Shown: positions 42,798 through 52,263 of the stretch, piece after piece
Layout of the letters: the number at the start of each line of letters is the position of its first letter
Numbering within the stretch: the stretch's first letter is position 1
Assembly: GCA_902790325.1 (NCBI GenBank)
Contig: CADARP010000001.1
Coordinates: forward strand, 62,001 to 126,000
Source: Oscillospiraceae bacterium
GTDB lineage: Bacteria; Bacillota; Clostridia; Oscillospirales; Acutalibacteraceae
Direction: 5' to 3'
Length of the DNA: 64,000 bases
Position numbers and translations under genes: made by a program
Notes under the pieces: model-generated
Seen by the model: only the letters and a program-made list of their open reading frames with translations
Database searches by the model: none
Told to the model about the DNA's origin: nothing

Positions 42798-43694
42798 ATG
42801 TCAAAGAAAAAAATTCTCGCTGTAATTCTGGCGCTCGTTATGGTTCTTTCCTTCGCTGCGTGCGGCGGTAAAACCGAAGAACCTGCTGCTCCGGACGAAG
42901 AAACGACCGAAGCTGTTGCAGAGACCGAAGCTGTAGTTGAAGATGAAGAAACTCTGGCCGAAGAAGCCGAGGAAGTTACGGAAGAGGCCGCCGAAGCCGC
43001 TGAGGAAGCGACTGAAGCGCCCGCTGCGCAGGAAGAGGAAGAGACCGAAGCTCCCGCAGAGGAAACGACCGAAGAAGCCAAGAAGGTTCCCGAGACCAAG
43101 GAAGAAATCGTTGAGTTCTACAAGGCGGCGGCAGCTGCGTCCGACAAGGCCGGCGTGAAGACGTCCAACGTCATGAAGCTCGAAAGCCTCGAAGGCGGCA
43201 GCGGCGGTGTCGGCGCATTTGTCAATCTGCTTGAGCCGATCGTCAGAAACACGCTGGAAAAGAATTCCTCGACCGATAACCATATCACCGGCGGTTATCA
43301 GAATCTGACGGCGGACGATGTGGCTTCCGCAACCGCGACGGACGACGGCAAGTACACGACCGTTACCATCAATCTCAAGGAACAGACCGACGGCATGAAC
43401 GGCAAATCCAAGGAAGGCCATGTCGGCCACGGCATCTCCGTTCTGGACGGTATGCAGCAGGCAGTCGATCAGCTCAGCGGTCTGGATGTTGACGCCAGCG
43501 GCGGCACGCTCGCTATCCGCTACAACAACGCGCAGATCAAGGTTAAGATCGACAATGAGACCGGCAAAATCGTTTCCGGTACGTGGTCCTACAAGGCAAA
43601 CGTTACGATCGACAACGTCATCGGCAAGATCGGCTTTGTCAAAGTGACGCTTAAGGGCGCAAGCGCGGTCATCTCTCAGACGATCACGATGTGA
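42798..43694 (+). CDS. Tandem lipoprotein A with acidic linker and conserved C-terminal domain
   Basis: The 298-residue protein has a lipoprotein signal (lipobox SFAAC near residue 22), then an ~80-residue linker made almost wholly of Glu, Ala, Thr and Pro, and a ~190-residue C-terminal domain starting at PETKEEIVEFYK. Within the domain, ITGGYQNLTADDVASATA and LKEQTDGMNGKSKEGHVGHG are nearly identical in the next gene. I do not recognise the domain. The long acidic spacer suggests the domain is held away from the membrane or across the wall. The function is unknown. Confidence 0.8.
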   Translation: MSKKKILAVILALVMVLSFAACGGKTEEPAAPDEETTEAVAETEAVVEDEETLAEEAEEVTEEAAEAAEEATEAPAAQEEEETEAPAEETTEEAKKVPETKEEIVEFYKAAAAASDKAGVKTSNVMKLESLEGGSGGVGAFVNLLEPIVRNTLEKNSSTDNHITGGYQNLTADDVASATATDDGKYTTVTINLKEQTDGMNGKSKEGHVGHGISVLDGMQQAVDQLSGLDVDASGGTLAIRYNNAQIKVKIDNETGKIVSGTWSYKANVTIDNVIGKIGFVKVTLKGASAVISQTITM

Positions 43695-43724
43695 CATTGA
43701 TTATTTGAAAGGAGATTCTGTTCC

Positions 43725-44609
43725 ATGAAAAAACTTCTTGCATTGATGCTCGTTGCGGCTCTCGTGCTCTGCATGACGGCGTGCGGCGGCAAAAAGACCG
43801 AAGAACCCGCTGACACGACAATCGCGGAGATCGAAACGACGATTGATACCGAAGAAATCGAAGTAACGGATACCGAAGACACGACTGCCGCTCCCGAGGA
43901 GACGGAAGCTCCGGCAGAAGAGGCGCCGACCGAGGCTGCCGCTGCCGAAGAAACGGAAGCTCCGGCAGAAGAGACCACCGAGGCCGAGGACGAGAATAAG
44001 ACGCCCGAGACCAAGGAAGAGATCGTTGAATTCTACAAGAAGGCTGCGGCCGAGACGAACAAGGGCAAGATCAATGCAAACGACCAGATGACGCTTGTCA
44101 GCCTGGACGGCGGCAGCGGTTTAGTCGGCGGTCTGGTCAGTGCGTTTGAACCGATTGCCAAGAAAGCGCTTGCGAAGAACTCCGGTTCGATCGACCACAT
44201 TACCGGCGGTTTTGAGAATCTCACCGCGGATGACGTTGCTTCCGCTACTGCGAAGAGCGACGGCAAGTATACGACGGTCCGCATCAACCTCAAAGAGCAG
44301 ACCGACGGCATGAACGGCAAATCCAAGGAAGGTCATGTCGGCCACGGCGTTTCGATCCTGGACGGCGTCCAGACGGCGATCGATCAGCTCGACGGCGTGA
44401 CGGTCGATACTTCCAACGGCGATATCAAGCTGCACTACAACAATGCATATATCGACTGCAAGATCGACAACGAGACCGGCAAGGTCGTTTCCGGCAAATG
44501 GCACTACACGGTCAATGTTACGATCAACAATGTCACGGCTAAGATCGGTATCCTGTCTGCTACACTCAAGGATTCCAAAGGCGTTGTGGAATACCAGGTT
44601 ACGTATTGA
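43725..44609 (+). CDS. Tandem lipoprotein B, paralogue of the preceding gene
   Basis: The 294-residue protein has the same plan as its neighbour: lipobox CMTAC near residue 19, an ~80-residue Glu/Thr/Ala/Pro linker, and the same C-terminal domain starting PETKEEIVEFYK. The C-terminal domains appear more than half identical by eye, while signal and linker differ in detail, consistent with an old tandem duplication. The start follows AAAGGAG, 30 bases after the first gene, and a strong terminator with a TTCG loop follows. The function is unknown. Confidence 0.8.
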   Translation: MKKLLALMLVAALVLCMTACGGKKTEEPADTTIAEIETTIDTEEIEVTDTEDTTAAPEETEAPAEEAPTEAAAAEETEAPAEETTEAEDENKTPETKEEIVEFYKKAAAETNKGKINANDQMTLVSLDGGSGLVGGLVSAFEPIAKKALAKNSGSIDHITGGFENLTADDVASATAKSDGKYTTVRINLKEQTDGMNGKSKEGHVGHGVSILDGVQTAIDQLDGVTVDTSNGDIKLHYNNAYIDCKIDNETGKVVSGKWHYTVNVTINNVTAKIGILSATLKDSKGVVEYQVTY

Positions 44610-44625
44610 TCCAACCAGTCTCCCG

Positions 44626-44660
44626 GCTCCGCTTTCTTCGGAAGGCGGAGCTTTCCTTTT
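44626..44660 (+). terminator. Rho-independent terminator after the lipoprotein pair
   Basis: GCTCCGCTTTC and GAAGGCGGAGC form an 11-bp stem (one T-G pair) around a stable TTCG tetraloop, followed by TTTCCTTTT. Confidence 0.9.
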
Positions 44661-44682
44661 GCTGAAAAAATGAAAAAAAGAG

Positions 44683-44711
44683 TTGACAAATGCCGATTCA
44701 TCGTGTACAAT
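44683..44711 (+). promoter_or_regulatory. Strong promoter of the sodium:solute symporter gene
   Basis: Consensus TTGACA and TACAAT are separated by 17 bases. Just downstream, ACTTTAGCG (44718-44726) and CGCTTTAAAGT (44733-44743) form an imperfect inverted repeat with a two-base bulge, a possible operator. Confidence 0.85.
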
Positions 44712-44762
44712 GAAATCACTTTAGCGGATAAACGCTTTAAAGTTTTAAAGGAGTGAAGTGAA

Positions 44763-46277
44763 ATGCAGGCACAGCAAATCGGTATTTGGGTGACGATCGG
44801 GGTTTACCTGCTTCTGATCGTATTCGTCGGAATCTGGACGGGACGCAAGTCCAAGAGCGTTGCGGATTTCACCGTCGGCGGTCGTCAGGCCGGCGCATGG
44901 CTTTCCGCGCTTTCCTATGGTACGGCGTACTTTTCGGCAGTTATGTTTGTCGGCTATGCCGGCGGAACGGGTTTGAAATACGGCCTTTGGGGCATCCTTG
45001 CCGGTATCGGCAACGCGATCTTCGGCTCCTATTTTGCATGGAAAGTTCTGGCGCGCCGCACACGTGACGTCTCTGCCAGATTGAAACTCAAGACCATGCC
45101 GCAGTATTTTGAGGCGCGTTACGGCAGCAGCGCGATGAAGACATTCGCCTGCATTGTGATTTTCGTATTCATGGTTCCGTATTCCGCGTCCGTGTACAAA
45201 GGTCTCGCGTCCGTGGCGGACGTACTTCTCGGCATCAATTACGAGATCTGCATGGTTTTGATCGCTGTTCTTGCAGCGCTGCTGCTGCTCTTCGGCGGTT
45301 ATCTTGTGCAGGCGCGCGCCGACTTCGTGCAGGGTATCGTGATGATGTTCGGCATCACGCTGCTGATCGTCTTTGTTCTCCGCTGTGAGCATGTCGGCGG
45401 TCTGGCCGGCCTTGCGGAGTATGCACGCGGCGATCATGGCTTTACTTCCATGAGCGGCTCCAACTGGGTCGCGCTGTGGGCGACTGTGCTGATGACGTCT
45501 TTCGGCACGTGGGGTCTGCCGCAGATGATCCAGAAATACTTCGGCATCCGTGACGACAATCAGGCAAAGCGCGGTATCAAGATCTCGACTTTCTTCGCGT
45601 TCCTTGTCGCCGGCGGCGGTTACCTGATCGGCTCGCTCTGCTACAGATTCTTCACTGGCGATGAGATGAAGGAAATGGGACAGGACTATATCGTGCCGAA
45701 CCTTCTGAAAGAAACCGGTCTGCCGACCGTGCTGCTCGGCATCGTTCTGATGCTCTTGATCGCGGCGTCGGTCTCCACGCTCTGCTCTGTCACGCTGACC
45801 GCCAGCTCCACGCTGTCGATCGATTTTATCGCGCCGCGCGCAAAGATGCAGGATAAGAAAGTGCGCCTGCTGACCAAGATCCTTTGTGTGCTGTTTATTA
45901 TCGTTTCGTACGTCGTGGCAAATACCGATACGCCGATCCTCGACATGATGAGCTATTCCTGGGGCATTATCTCCGGCTCGTTCCTGGCGCCTTATGTGCT
46001 TGCGCTGTACTATAAAAAGCTGTCCAAAGGCGGCGCATGGTGCGGTATCCTCGGCGGATTCTGCACCGCTATGGTGCCCGCCGGCTGCAAGATCCTGACG
46101 CTGTGCGGCGTGGAAAACGCTTCCGTAGTCAAGCTTGCCGGCTTCGGCCCGCAGTTTGCCTGTGCAGCCATGATCATTTCGATCATCCTGTGCATGGTCG
46201 GTTCCAAGATCTTCCGTACGGAATCCGACGAATCCACACAAGAATTTTTCTACAAAGGGGTTGTAGAATCCGAATAA
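44763..46277 (+). CDS. Sodium:solute symporter (SSS family)
   Basis: The 504-residue integral membrane protein has about 13 hydrophobic segments and the SSS family pattern: DFTVGGRQAGAWLSALSYGT near residues 37-56, then helices including GLWGILAGIGNAIFGSYF. It imports a solute with Na+. Family members carry proline, pantothenate, sugars or carboxylates; substrate cannot be read from the sequence. Position before iorAB hints at an amino acid or 2-oxoacid, but the sugar genes are also close. The start follows AAAGGAG by nine bases. Confidence 0.9.
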   Translation: MQAQQIGIWVTIGVYLLLIVFVGIWTGRKSKSVADFTVGGRQAGAWLSALSYGTAYFSAVMFVGYAGGTGLKYGLWGILAGIGNAIFGSYFAWKVLARRTRDVSARLKLKTMPQYFEARYGSSAMKTFACIVIFVFMVPYSASVYKGLASVADVLLGINYEICMVLIAVLAALLLLFGGYLVQARADFVQGIVMMFGITLLIVFVLRCEHVGGLAGLAEYARGDHGFTSMSGSNWVALWATVLMTSFGTWGLPQMIQKYFGIRDDNQAKRGIKISTFFAFLVAGGGYLIGSLCYRFFTGDEMKEMGQDYIVPNLLKETGLPTVLLGIVLMLLIAASVSTLCSVTLTASSTLSIDFIAPRAKMQDKKVRLLTKILCVLFIIVSYVVANTDTPILDMMSYSWGIISGSFLAPYVLALYYKKLSKGGAWCGILGGFCTAMVPAGCKILTLCGVENASVVKLAGFGPQFACAAMIISIILCMVGSKIFRTESDESTQEFFYKGVVESE

Positions 46278-46293
46278 ATATGCGATAATAGAC

Positions 46294-46336
46294 ACAAGGC
46301 AGAACCGCGCATCGGTTTTGTGCGGTTCTGCCTTGT
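46294..46336. repeat. Perfect 15-bp inverted repeat between symporter and iorA
   Basis: ACAAGGCAGAACCGC and GCGGTTCTGCCTTGT are perfect arms around a 13-base loop. There is no T-run after it, so it is not a classic terminator; it may act as an mRNA processing or stabilising hairpin, an attenuator or a large operator. It ends 14 bases before the iorA ribosome site. Confidence 0.6.
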
Positions 46337-46362
46337 CAATCGTAAGATACGAGGTGTTGAAT

Positions 46363-48099
46363 TTGAAAAAACTGTTATTGGGGAACGAAGCAGTCGCACG
46401 CGGTTTATACGAGGGCGGCTGCCGTGTCGCGTCCAGTTATCCCGGCACGCCGAGCACGGAAGTGACGGAATGCGCCGCAACGTATGACGACATCTACAGC
46501 GAGTGGGCTCCCAACGAGAAAGTCGCGATGGAAACGGCGCTCGGCGCGTCGATCGCCGGTGCGCGCAGCTTTTGCGGCATGAAGCATGTCGGATTGAATG
46601 TGGCGGCCGATCCGCTTTTCACCGCATCCTATACGGGTGTGAATGCCGGTATGGTCATCGTGGTCGCGGACGATCCCGGGATGCATTCCTCGCAGAACGA
46701 GCAGGATTCGCGCCACTATGCGCTCGCATCCAAGACGATGATGCTCGAACCCGCCGACTCGGCAGAATGTCTGTCGTTTACAAAGAAAGCCTATGAACTG
46801 TCCGAGCGTTTCGACACGCCGGTCATTCTGCGTCTGACGACGCGCATCGCACATTCGCGTTCTCTTTGCGAGATCGGCGAGAGACAGAACGATGATGTGC
46901 TGCCGTATGAAAAGAACATAGGCAAGTATGTGATGATGCCCGCGAACGCGAAGGGACGTCATGTGGTCGTCGAGGATCGCGTTTTGCGCCAGACAGAATG
47001 GGCGGAGAGCGAGGCTGTGACCGACGGCATCAACAAGATCGAATGGAACGATAAGCAGATCGGCGTGATTGCCGCCGGAACCTGCTATCAATATGCCAAG
47101 GAAGCGCTCGGCAGCCGCGCGTCTTATCTCAAGCTCGGCTGCGTATATCCGCTGCCGGTCAAACTGATCGAGGACTTTGCCGCGCAGTGCGGAACCGTCT
47201 ATGTCCTTGAGGAACTGGACGACTATATCGAGACGCACTGCCGCAAGCACGGCATCTCCGTGATCGGCAAAGAGGCGTTCACGCTGCAGGGCGAGTATTC
47301 GCAGACCCTGATCGAAAAGGTCATCCTCGGTACCGAAAAACCGATTCTGACGGCGGACGTCCATGTTCCGGGCAGACCGCCCGTACTGTGCGCCGGCTGT
47401 CCGCACCGCGGTCTGTTCTATGCGCTCAAGAAACTGAATGTGACGGTCAGCGGCGACATCGGCTGCTATACGCTCGGTGCGATGCAGCCGCTCGGTACGA
47501 TGGATACCGTTATTTGTATGGGTGCGTCGGTTTCCGCGCTGCACGGCCGCAATAAGGCGAACCCCGACTGCAGCGGCAAGAGCGTTGCGGTCATCGGCGA
47601 TTCGACGTTTATCCATTCCGGCGTGACGGGCCTGATCAATATCGCGTATAACCAGAGCAATTCCGTTGTCATCATTCTGGACAACTCCATTACCGGCATG
47701 ACCGGTCACCAGCAGAACCCGACGACCGGTCTGACGATCAAGGGCGATCCGACGTCGGCCGTGAACCTGGAAGCATTGGCCGAGGCCGTCGGCATCCACC
47801 GTGTGCGCGTGGTCGATCCGTATGACCTCAAACAGTGCGAAGAAACGATCCGCGAGGAGCTTGCGGTCGATGCGCCGTCGCTGGTCATCTCGCGCCGTCC
47901 GTGCGCGCTGCTCAAGAAGGTCAAGCACAATCCGCCTTTGAAGGTCAATCCCGACAAGTGCCGCTCGTGCAAGATGTGTATGCGCATCGGCTGTCCGGCG
48001 ATCAGCTTCAAGGACGGCAAAGCCGTGATCGACTTTACGCAGTGCGTCGGATGCAACGTGTGCAGACAGCTTTGCAAGTTTGACGCGATCGAAGGTTAA
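46363..48099 (+). CDS. iorA: Indolepyruvate:ferredoxin oxidoreductase, alpha subunit
   Basis: The 578-residue protein has the 2-oxoacid oxidoreductase layout: a pyrimidine-binding domain (SSYPGTPSTEVTE near the start), a TPP-binding domain (GDIGCYTLGAMQPLG), and two C-terminal 4Fe-4S motifs (CRSCKMCMRIGCP and CVGCNVCRQLC). With IorB it oxidises arylpyruvates to aryl-acetyl-CoA, passing electrons to ferredoxin, in aromatic amino acid fermentation. The start is TTG 46363, six to eight bases after GAGGTG; another TTG lies two codons upstream. iorB follows 13 bases later. Confidence 0.94.
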   Translation: MKKLLLGNEAVARGLYEGGCRVASSYPGTPSTEVTECAATYDDIYSEWAPNEKVAMETALGASIAGARSFCGMKHVGLNVAADPLFTASYTGVNAGMVIVVADDPGMHSSQNEQDSRHYALASKTMMLEPADSAECLSFTKKAYELSERFDTPVILRLTTRIAHSRSLCEIGERQNDDVLPYEKNIGKYVMMPANAKGRHVVVEDRVLRQTEWAESEAVTDGINKIEWNDKQIGVIAAGTCYQYAKEALGSRASYLKLGCVYPLPVKLIEDFAAQCGTVYVLEELDDYIETHCRKHGISVIGKEAFTLQGEYSQTLIEKVILGTEKPILTADVHVPGRPPVLCAGCPHRGLFYALKKLNVTVSGDIGCYTLGAMQPLGTMDTVICMGASVSALHGRNKANPDCSGKSVAVIGDSTFIHSGVTGLINIAYNQSNSVVIILDNSITGMTGHQQNPTTGLTIKGDPTSAVNLEALAEAVGIHRVRVVDPYDLKQCEETIREELAVDAPSLVISRRPCALLKKVKHNPPLKVNPDKCRSCKMCMRIGCPAISFKDGKAVIDFTQCVGCNVCRQLCKFDAIEG

Positions 48100-48112
48100 G
48101 GAGGGGACTGCA

Positions 48113-48685
48113 ATGACTACGAAGAGTATTATGATCGTCGGCGTCGGCGGACAGGGTACGCTGCTCGCGAGCCGCATTCTCGGCGCGGCGCTCGTGTCCG
48201 AAGGCTATGACGTCAAGGTTTCCGAAGTGCACGGCATGAGCCAGCGCGGCGGTTCCGTCGTGACCTATGTGCGTTACGGCGAGAGCGTTGCGTCTCCGAT
48301 CATCGAAAAGGGCGAGGCTGACCTGCTGCTTTCCTTTGAGCAGCTTGAGGCAGCACGCTGGCTTGCGTACCTGAAAACGGACGGCAAGCTGATCGTCAAC
48401 ACGCAGACCATCGACCCGATGACGGTTATTTCCGGCGCGGACACATATCCGGACGGGATTCTGGATGCGCTCAAAGCGGCCGGAGCGGACATTACGGCGA
48501 TCGACGCGCTGTCGCTGGCGGTCGAGGCAGGCAGTGCGAAGGCGGTCAACGTCGTGCTGATCGGCGTGCTTGCGAGCAAGACCGAGATCCCGAAGGAGAC
48601 CTGGCTGCAGGCGCTGCGCGACACCGTTCCGCCGAAGTTCCTCGACATGAACCTCAAAGCGTTTGAACTCGGCTGGAATCAGTAA
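48113..48685 (+). CDS. iorB: Indolepyruvate:ferredoxin oxidoreductase, beta subunit
   Basis: The 190-residue protein matches the gamma-type domain of 2-oxoacid oxidoreductases: IMIVGVGGQGTLLASRIL at the N-terminus and KVSEVHGMSQRGGSVVTYVR after it. It pairs with IorA to form the active enzyme. The start ATG 48113 follows AAGGAGGGG. A terminator follows, and both subunits are complete. Confidence 0.95.
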   Translation: MTTKSIMIVGVGGQGTLLASRILGAALVSEGYDVKVSEVHGMSQRGGSVVTYVRYGESVASPIIEKGEADLLLSFEQLEAARWLAYLKTDGKLIVNTQTIDPMTVISGADTYPDGILDALKAAGADITAIDALSLAVEAGSAKAVNVVLIGVLASKTEIPKETWLQALRDTVPPKFLDMNLKAFELGWNQ

Positions 48686-48706
48686 ACAGCGGAAAAGAAT
48701 AATACG

Positions 48707-48741
48707 AAGCACCGTAAGCTTTTGAGCCTGCGGTGCTTTTT
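48707..48741. terminator. Terminator after iorB, probably also serving the convergent fucosidase gene
   Basis: AAGCACCGTAAGC and GCCTGCGGTGCTT form a 13-bp stem with one mismatch and one T-G pair, followed by five T on the plus strand. On the minus strand the downstream side is T-rich (TATTATTCTTTT), so it likely works both ways. Confidence 0.8.
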
Positions 48742-48769
48742 GCATTCGGATTTACATGTTCTTGAGCTT

Positions 48770-51091
48770 TTACATGGTTTGCAGATCGGCGTCCAGCTCG
48801 ACGGTGCCGTCCACGGCAATTGTACGTTCCGTGCTGCCGTACCTGACTGTGAGCGCGGGATTGCGGCCGGTCAGCGTCGCCTTGACAAGTTTGCCGTCCT
48901 TCCATACGAGATCGACGGTGACGTTCCCTTTTGCGCGAAGACCCGTGACGGAACCGTTAGCCCATTTGGAGGGGAGAGCGGGCAGCAGATAAACCTTGCC
49001 GTCCAGACTCTGCAGCAGCATCTCCGCAACGCCGCTGGATGCGCCGAAATTTCCGTCGATCTGGAACGGAGGATGCGCGTCAAACATATTGGCGTACGTT
49101 CCGCCGCCGCGGTCGTAGCGCTCGTTCTGTTCATCGACAAACCGCAGCTGCGTGTCCATAAGATGCAGCGCACGGTCGCCGTCGCGCAGTCTTGCCCAGA
49201 AATTGATTTTCCATCCGAGGCTCCAGCCTGTGCCGTCGTCGCCGCGCGTCTCCAGCGTTTTGCGGCACGCTTCGGCAAGCTCCGGCGTTTTTTCGACAGA
49301 GATCAGGTTCGCCGGGTGCAGCGCATACAGATGCGACACATGGCGGTGATGCACCTCCGCCTCCTCCTGCTCGTTATACCATTCCAGAAGTCTGCCGTCT
49401 TTGCCGGTGCGGAAAGGCAGAAGACGGGGAAGCGTCTTGCGGATACGCTCGGCGAGATCGGTGTCCCTGCCGATGATTTCGCAGCTTTTCAGCGTATTCT
49501 GCAGTACCTCGCGGCAGATGGCCATGGTCATCGTGGTCGTCTGGGAGATCGCGTATTCTTCGTCGTCGATCACAAAACAGTTTTCCGGAGAGGTCGAAGG
49601 GGAGCAGACGAGATACCCGTCGGGCATTTCTGTCAGGATGGAGAGATAGAACTGCGCGCAGCCCTTCAGGATCGGGTACGCCGTGTTTTCAAGAAATGCT
49701 TTGTCCAGCGTGTATTCATACTGTTCAAACGCGTGGCGGGACATCCAGCCGGCGCCGTTGTACCAGAAGAACCAGCAGGGATTGCCGGTCGTCGGCGCAC
49801 ACATGCGCCAAAGATCACTGTTGTGGTGACAGACAAATCCGTCCGCACCGTAATACTGCTGCGCTGCGCGCTGTCCGGCGACGGAAAGATCGCACAGCAT
49901 ATCGATCAGCGGCTTGTTCAGCTCGGTCAGATTGCACGGCAGAACAGGCCAGTAATTCATCTCGGTATTGATATTGACCGTGTAATTCGCTGCCCACGGC
50001 GCGTGAAGACGGTGGTTCCAGATGCCTTGCAGGTTCATTGCCTGACTGCCGGGGCGCGACGCGCAGATCGCAAGATAGCGCCCGTAATTGAACAGAAGGA
50101 CATACAAGCCGGGATCGGAAACACCTTTGCCGAAATCATACAGACGATCGTTTGTCGGGACGTCTTCGCGGTGCGCGCTGTCGATCTCGAGCTTGACACG
50201 GTCATACAGCGCTTTGTGCGACGCGATATGTTCGGCTTTGAGCGTTTCGTAGGTTTTCTGCTGAACCGCGTCGATGCGGTCGAGCACAGTCTGTTCGTAT
50301 TCTTTGCCTTCCAGCACGGGGTGCTTGTCGAATCCGTTGAATGAATCCTCCGCGGCGAGAATGACGGTACAATCCGTCACATCGCGCAGCATAATGCAGC
50401 AGCCTTCGTAGAAGATCTCACCGTCCGCCGGAATCACACGGACAGCGGTGCGGAATTTCATGCCCTGCTCGGCCGGATCGTCGCCGACCTGCGCAAAGTA
50501 GCTGCGTCGGTCATACATCCTGCCGGGACACTGACCGTCCAGGATCAGCGTTTCGCCGCGCGTATAGGCACGATGCTCGAGCAGGCTGCGCAGTGTGATC
50601 TGCAGATCGATCTTCTTTTCGCAGCGGATGCGTCCGATCAGAGCGTTCTGCGCGAAAGATACAAACCATTCCTCCGAATAATGTGCGCCATCCCGAAGAT
50701 ACGACACCGAGGAGACCGCTGTGGAAAGATCGAGTGTTCGCTTGAACTGTTCCGCTTTCGGCGGCGCGACCGGATGCGCAATGCACAGATCACCGAGCGG
50801 CAGATAGCTTTCGGTGTCATAACCCTGCATGTTGTCGATGACTGTGCGGGAGACGTTCGAGATCTGATCCGGTTCAAATATCTGCCGGCGCACTGTCTCA
50901 AACGCTTCTCTTGCTTTAAAGTTGTCCTGATACGACGGCTTACCGGACCAAAGCGTGTCCAGATTCAGAGAAAGGAGCTCTTCGTTCGTGGTTCCGTAGA
51001 CCATCGCGCCGAGCGAACCGTTGCCGATGGGCAGCGCATCCGTCCAGCGGCGGGAAGGATGCGTATAGTACAAAAGATTGCTGTCTGTCAT
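48770..51091 (-). CDS. GH95 family glycosidase (alpha-L-fucosidase-like)
   Basis: The 773-residue protein matches GH95 along its length: the N-terminal [14 protein letters not shown], then NLQGIWNH and [11 protein letters not shown] holding the paired Asn of the active site, [10 protein letters not shown] with the general-acid Glu, and [12 protein letters not shown] with the conserved Asp. GH95 enzymes remove alpha-1,2-fucose (or L-galactose) from glycans such as mucin and milk oligosaccharides. There is no signal peptide, so it acts in the cytoplasm on imported sugars. The start ATG 51091 follows GAGGTGAT; a longer open frame upstream is not supported. Confidence 0.93.
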   Translation of the reverse strand: MTDSNLLYYTHPSRRWTDALPIGNGSLGAMVYGTTNEELLSLNLDTLWSGKPSYQDNFKAREAFETVRRQIFEPDQISNVSRTVIDNMQGYDTESYLPLGDLCIAHPVAPPKAEQFKRTLDLSTAVSSVSYLRDGAHYSEEWFVSFAQNALIGRIRCEKKIDLQITLRSLLEHRAYTRGETLILDGQCPGRMYDRRSYFAQVGDDPAEQGMKFRTAVRVIPADGEIFYEGCCIMLRDVTDCTVILAAEDSFNGFDKHPVLEGKEYEQTVLDRIDAVQQKTYETLKAEHIASHKALYDRVKLEIDSAHREDVPTNDRLYDFGKGVSDPGLYVLLFNYGRYLAICASRPGSQAMNLQGIWNHRLHAPWAANYTVNINTEMNYWPVLPCNLTELNKPLIDMLCDLSVAGQRAAQQYYGADGFVCHHNSDLWRMCAPTTGNPCWFFWYNGAGWMSRHAFEQYEYTLDKAFLENTAYPILKGCAQFYLSILTEMPDGYLVCSPSTSPENCFVIDDEEYAISQTTTMTMAICREVLQNTLKSCEIIGRDTDLAERIRKTLPRLLPFRTGKDGRLLEWYNEQEEAEVHHRHVSHLYALHPANLISVEKTPELAEACRKTLETRGDDGTGWSLGWKINFWARLRDGDRALHLMDTQLRFVDEQNERYDRGGGTYANMFDAHPPFQIDGNFGASSGVAEMLLQSLDGKVYLLPALPSKWANGSVTGLRAKGNVTVDLVWKDGKLVKATLTGRNPALTVRYGSTERTIAVDGTVELDADLQTM

Positions 51092-51150
51092 ATTGATCAC
51101 CTCAATCGATAGTATACAGGATATGAAATCAGGTGTCAAATGCTTTTTGA

Positions 51151-51408
51151 TCAGACACAAAAATCTTCGACCAGATCCTGAAAATGCACGAGAGAGACGT
51201 CGAAGTCCACGATCCTTTGCATCAGATCCCGCACTTCGTCCGCATCGGTCGATAAATCGCGTATAGAATAAACTACCCGCAGCGGGTGCGTACGGTAAGC
51301 GGTGAATCCGTACCCGATGTATGTTTCTCCGTTTTCGTTGCAGTAACGGTCTGAATCCAGAACCAATTTGATCTTCTCGGTTTTTGTTTGCAAAATGACC
51401 ATCTCCAT
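51151..51408 (-). CDS. Small DUF6514-like protein
   Basis: The 85-residue protein has a beta-rich first half (YIGYGFTAY) and a helical end ([20 protein letters not shown], then LVEDF). The [10 protein letters not shown]...LVEDF pattern recalls DUF6514, small clostridial proteins of unknown role; this is from memory. It starts right after a strong promoter and lies 59 bases before the fucosidase start, so the two are probably co-transcribed. The start is uncertain: ATG 51408 is very close to the expected transcription start, ATG 51402 is alternative, and TTG 51393 has the best Shine-Dalgarno (GGAG, nine bases). Confidence 0.65.
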   Translation of the reverse strand: MEMVILQTKTEKIKLVLDSDRYCNENGETYIGYGFTAYRTHPLRVVYSIRDLSTDADEVRDLMQRIVDFDVSLVHFQDLVEDFCV

Positions 51409-51423
51409 GAATTATCAGATCAT

Positions 51424-51452
51424 ACTATAAGGGAAAATTATTCACATGTCAA
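51424..51452 (-). promoter_or_regulatory. Strong promoter of the DUF6514-like/GH95 operon
   Basis: On the minus strand consensus TTGACA and TATAGT are separated by 17 bases. The -10 ends only about 15 bases before the first possible ATG. Confidence 0.85.
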
Positions 51453-51545
51453 GTACATAGTGAAAAAAATTCATTTATTTTTCGCGTGCGCCGTACGGAT
51501 AAACGGATTTAACGCTTTGTGGACGCGTGGAATTGCAACTTTATC

Positions 51546-51575
51546 TTGATTTTCCCGGCCGGTATGTGATATAAT
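51546..51575 (+). promoter_or_regulatory. Promoter of the neuD-hprK operon
   Basis: TTGATT and TATAAT are separated by 18 bases, with TGA before the -10 (extended -10). It lies 28 bases upstream of the first start codon. Confidence 0.75.
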
Positions 51576-51603
51576 TATCTGACAAAATTTTGAGGTGTTG
51601 CCG

Positions 51604-52254
51604 ATGAAAGATTTGATCATTTTCGGCGCAGGCGGACTTGGCAGGGAAACGCTTTTCCAACTGCGTGAAATGAACCGCGTCCGTCCCGAGTACCGCATAC
51701 TCGGATTCGCCGACGACCGCTGCTACGGAACGGTCGTGGACGATTATCCCGTTTTGACGGATACGCAGGGGCTTATGATCCGCGAGGAAGACACGTGCGT
51801 CGTGATCGCCGTCGGCAATCCGCGCGCAAGACGGCAGATCTTCTCCACGCTGCGCATGAATCCGTATCTTTTCTTTCCGACCGTGATCGCACCGAATGTC
51901 GTTTGCTCCGATCGCGTTCAGATCGGCAAGGGCTGTGTGATCGGTTTCGGCTCCGTTCTGACCGTTGACATCACGATCGGCGACTTTGTGCTCATCAGCA
52001 ACAGCTGCAACATAGCACATGACGCGGTACTGCGCGACTATGCGACGCTGTATCCCGCGGTTCATGTATCCGGCAATGTGACGATCGGACAGGGATGCGA
52101 GATCGGCGTCGGCAGCAGCATTATTCAGGGACTGACCGTTGGCGACGGCGCGATCCTCGGTGCCGGCTGCGCGGTCGTGCGCGACATTCCGCCGCACTGC
52201 ACGGCAGTCGGCGTGCCGGCAAAAGTGATCCGGCGGCACGAGCAGAGTATTTGA
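51604..52254 (+). CDS. NeuD-type sugar O-acetyltransferase (left-handed beta-helix)
   Basis: The 216-residue protein has an N-terminal PglD-like Rossmann domain (IIFGAGGLGRETLFQL) and a C-terminal hexapeptide-repeat beta-helix (GKGCVIGFGSVL, GQGCEIGVGSSI, GDGAILGAGCAV, ending VGVPAKVI). Members acetylate sialic acid or bacterial amino sugars with acetyl-CoA. No sialic acid genes are nearby, so the acceptor is unknown. The start ATG 51604 follows GAGGTG. hprK starts nine bases after the stop, on the same transcript. Confidence 0.85.
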   Translation: MKDLIIFGAGGLGRETLFQLREMNRVRPEYRILGFADDRCYGTVVDDYPVLTDTQGLMIREEDTCVVIAVGNPRARRQIFSTLRMNPYLFFPTVIAPNVVCSDRVQIGKGCVIGFGSVLTVDITIGDFVLISNSCNIAHDAVLRDYATLYPAVHVSGNVTIGQGCEIGVGSSIIQGLTVGDGAILGAGCAVVRDIPPHCTAVGVPAKVIRRHEQSI

Positions 52255-52263
52255 GGTGAGTAT

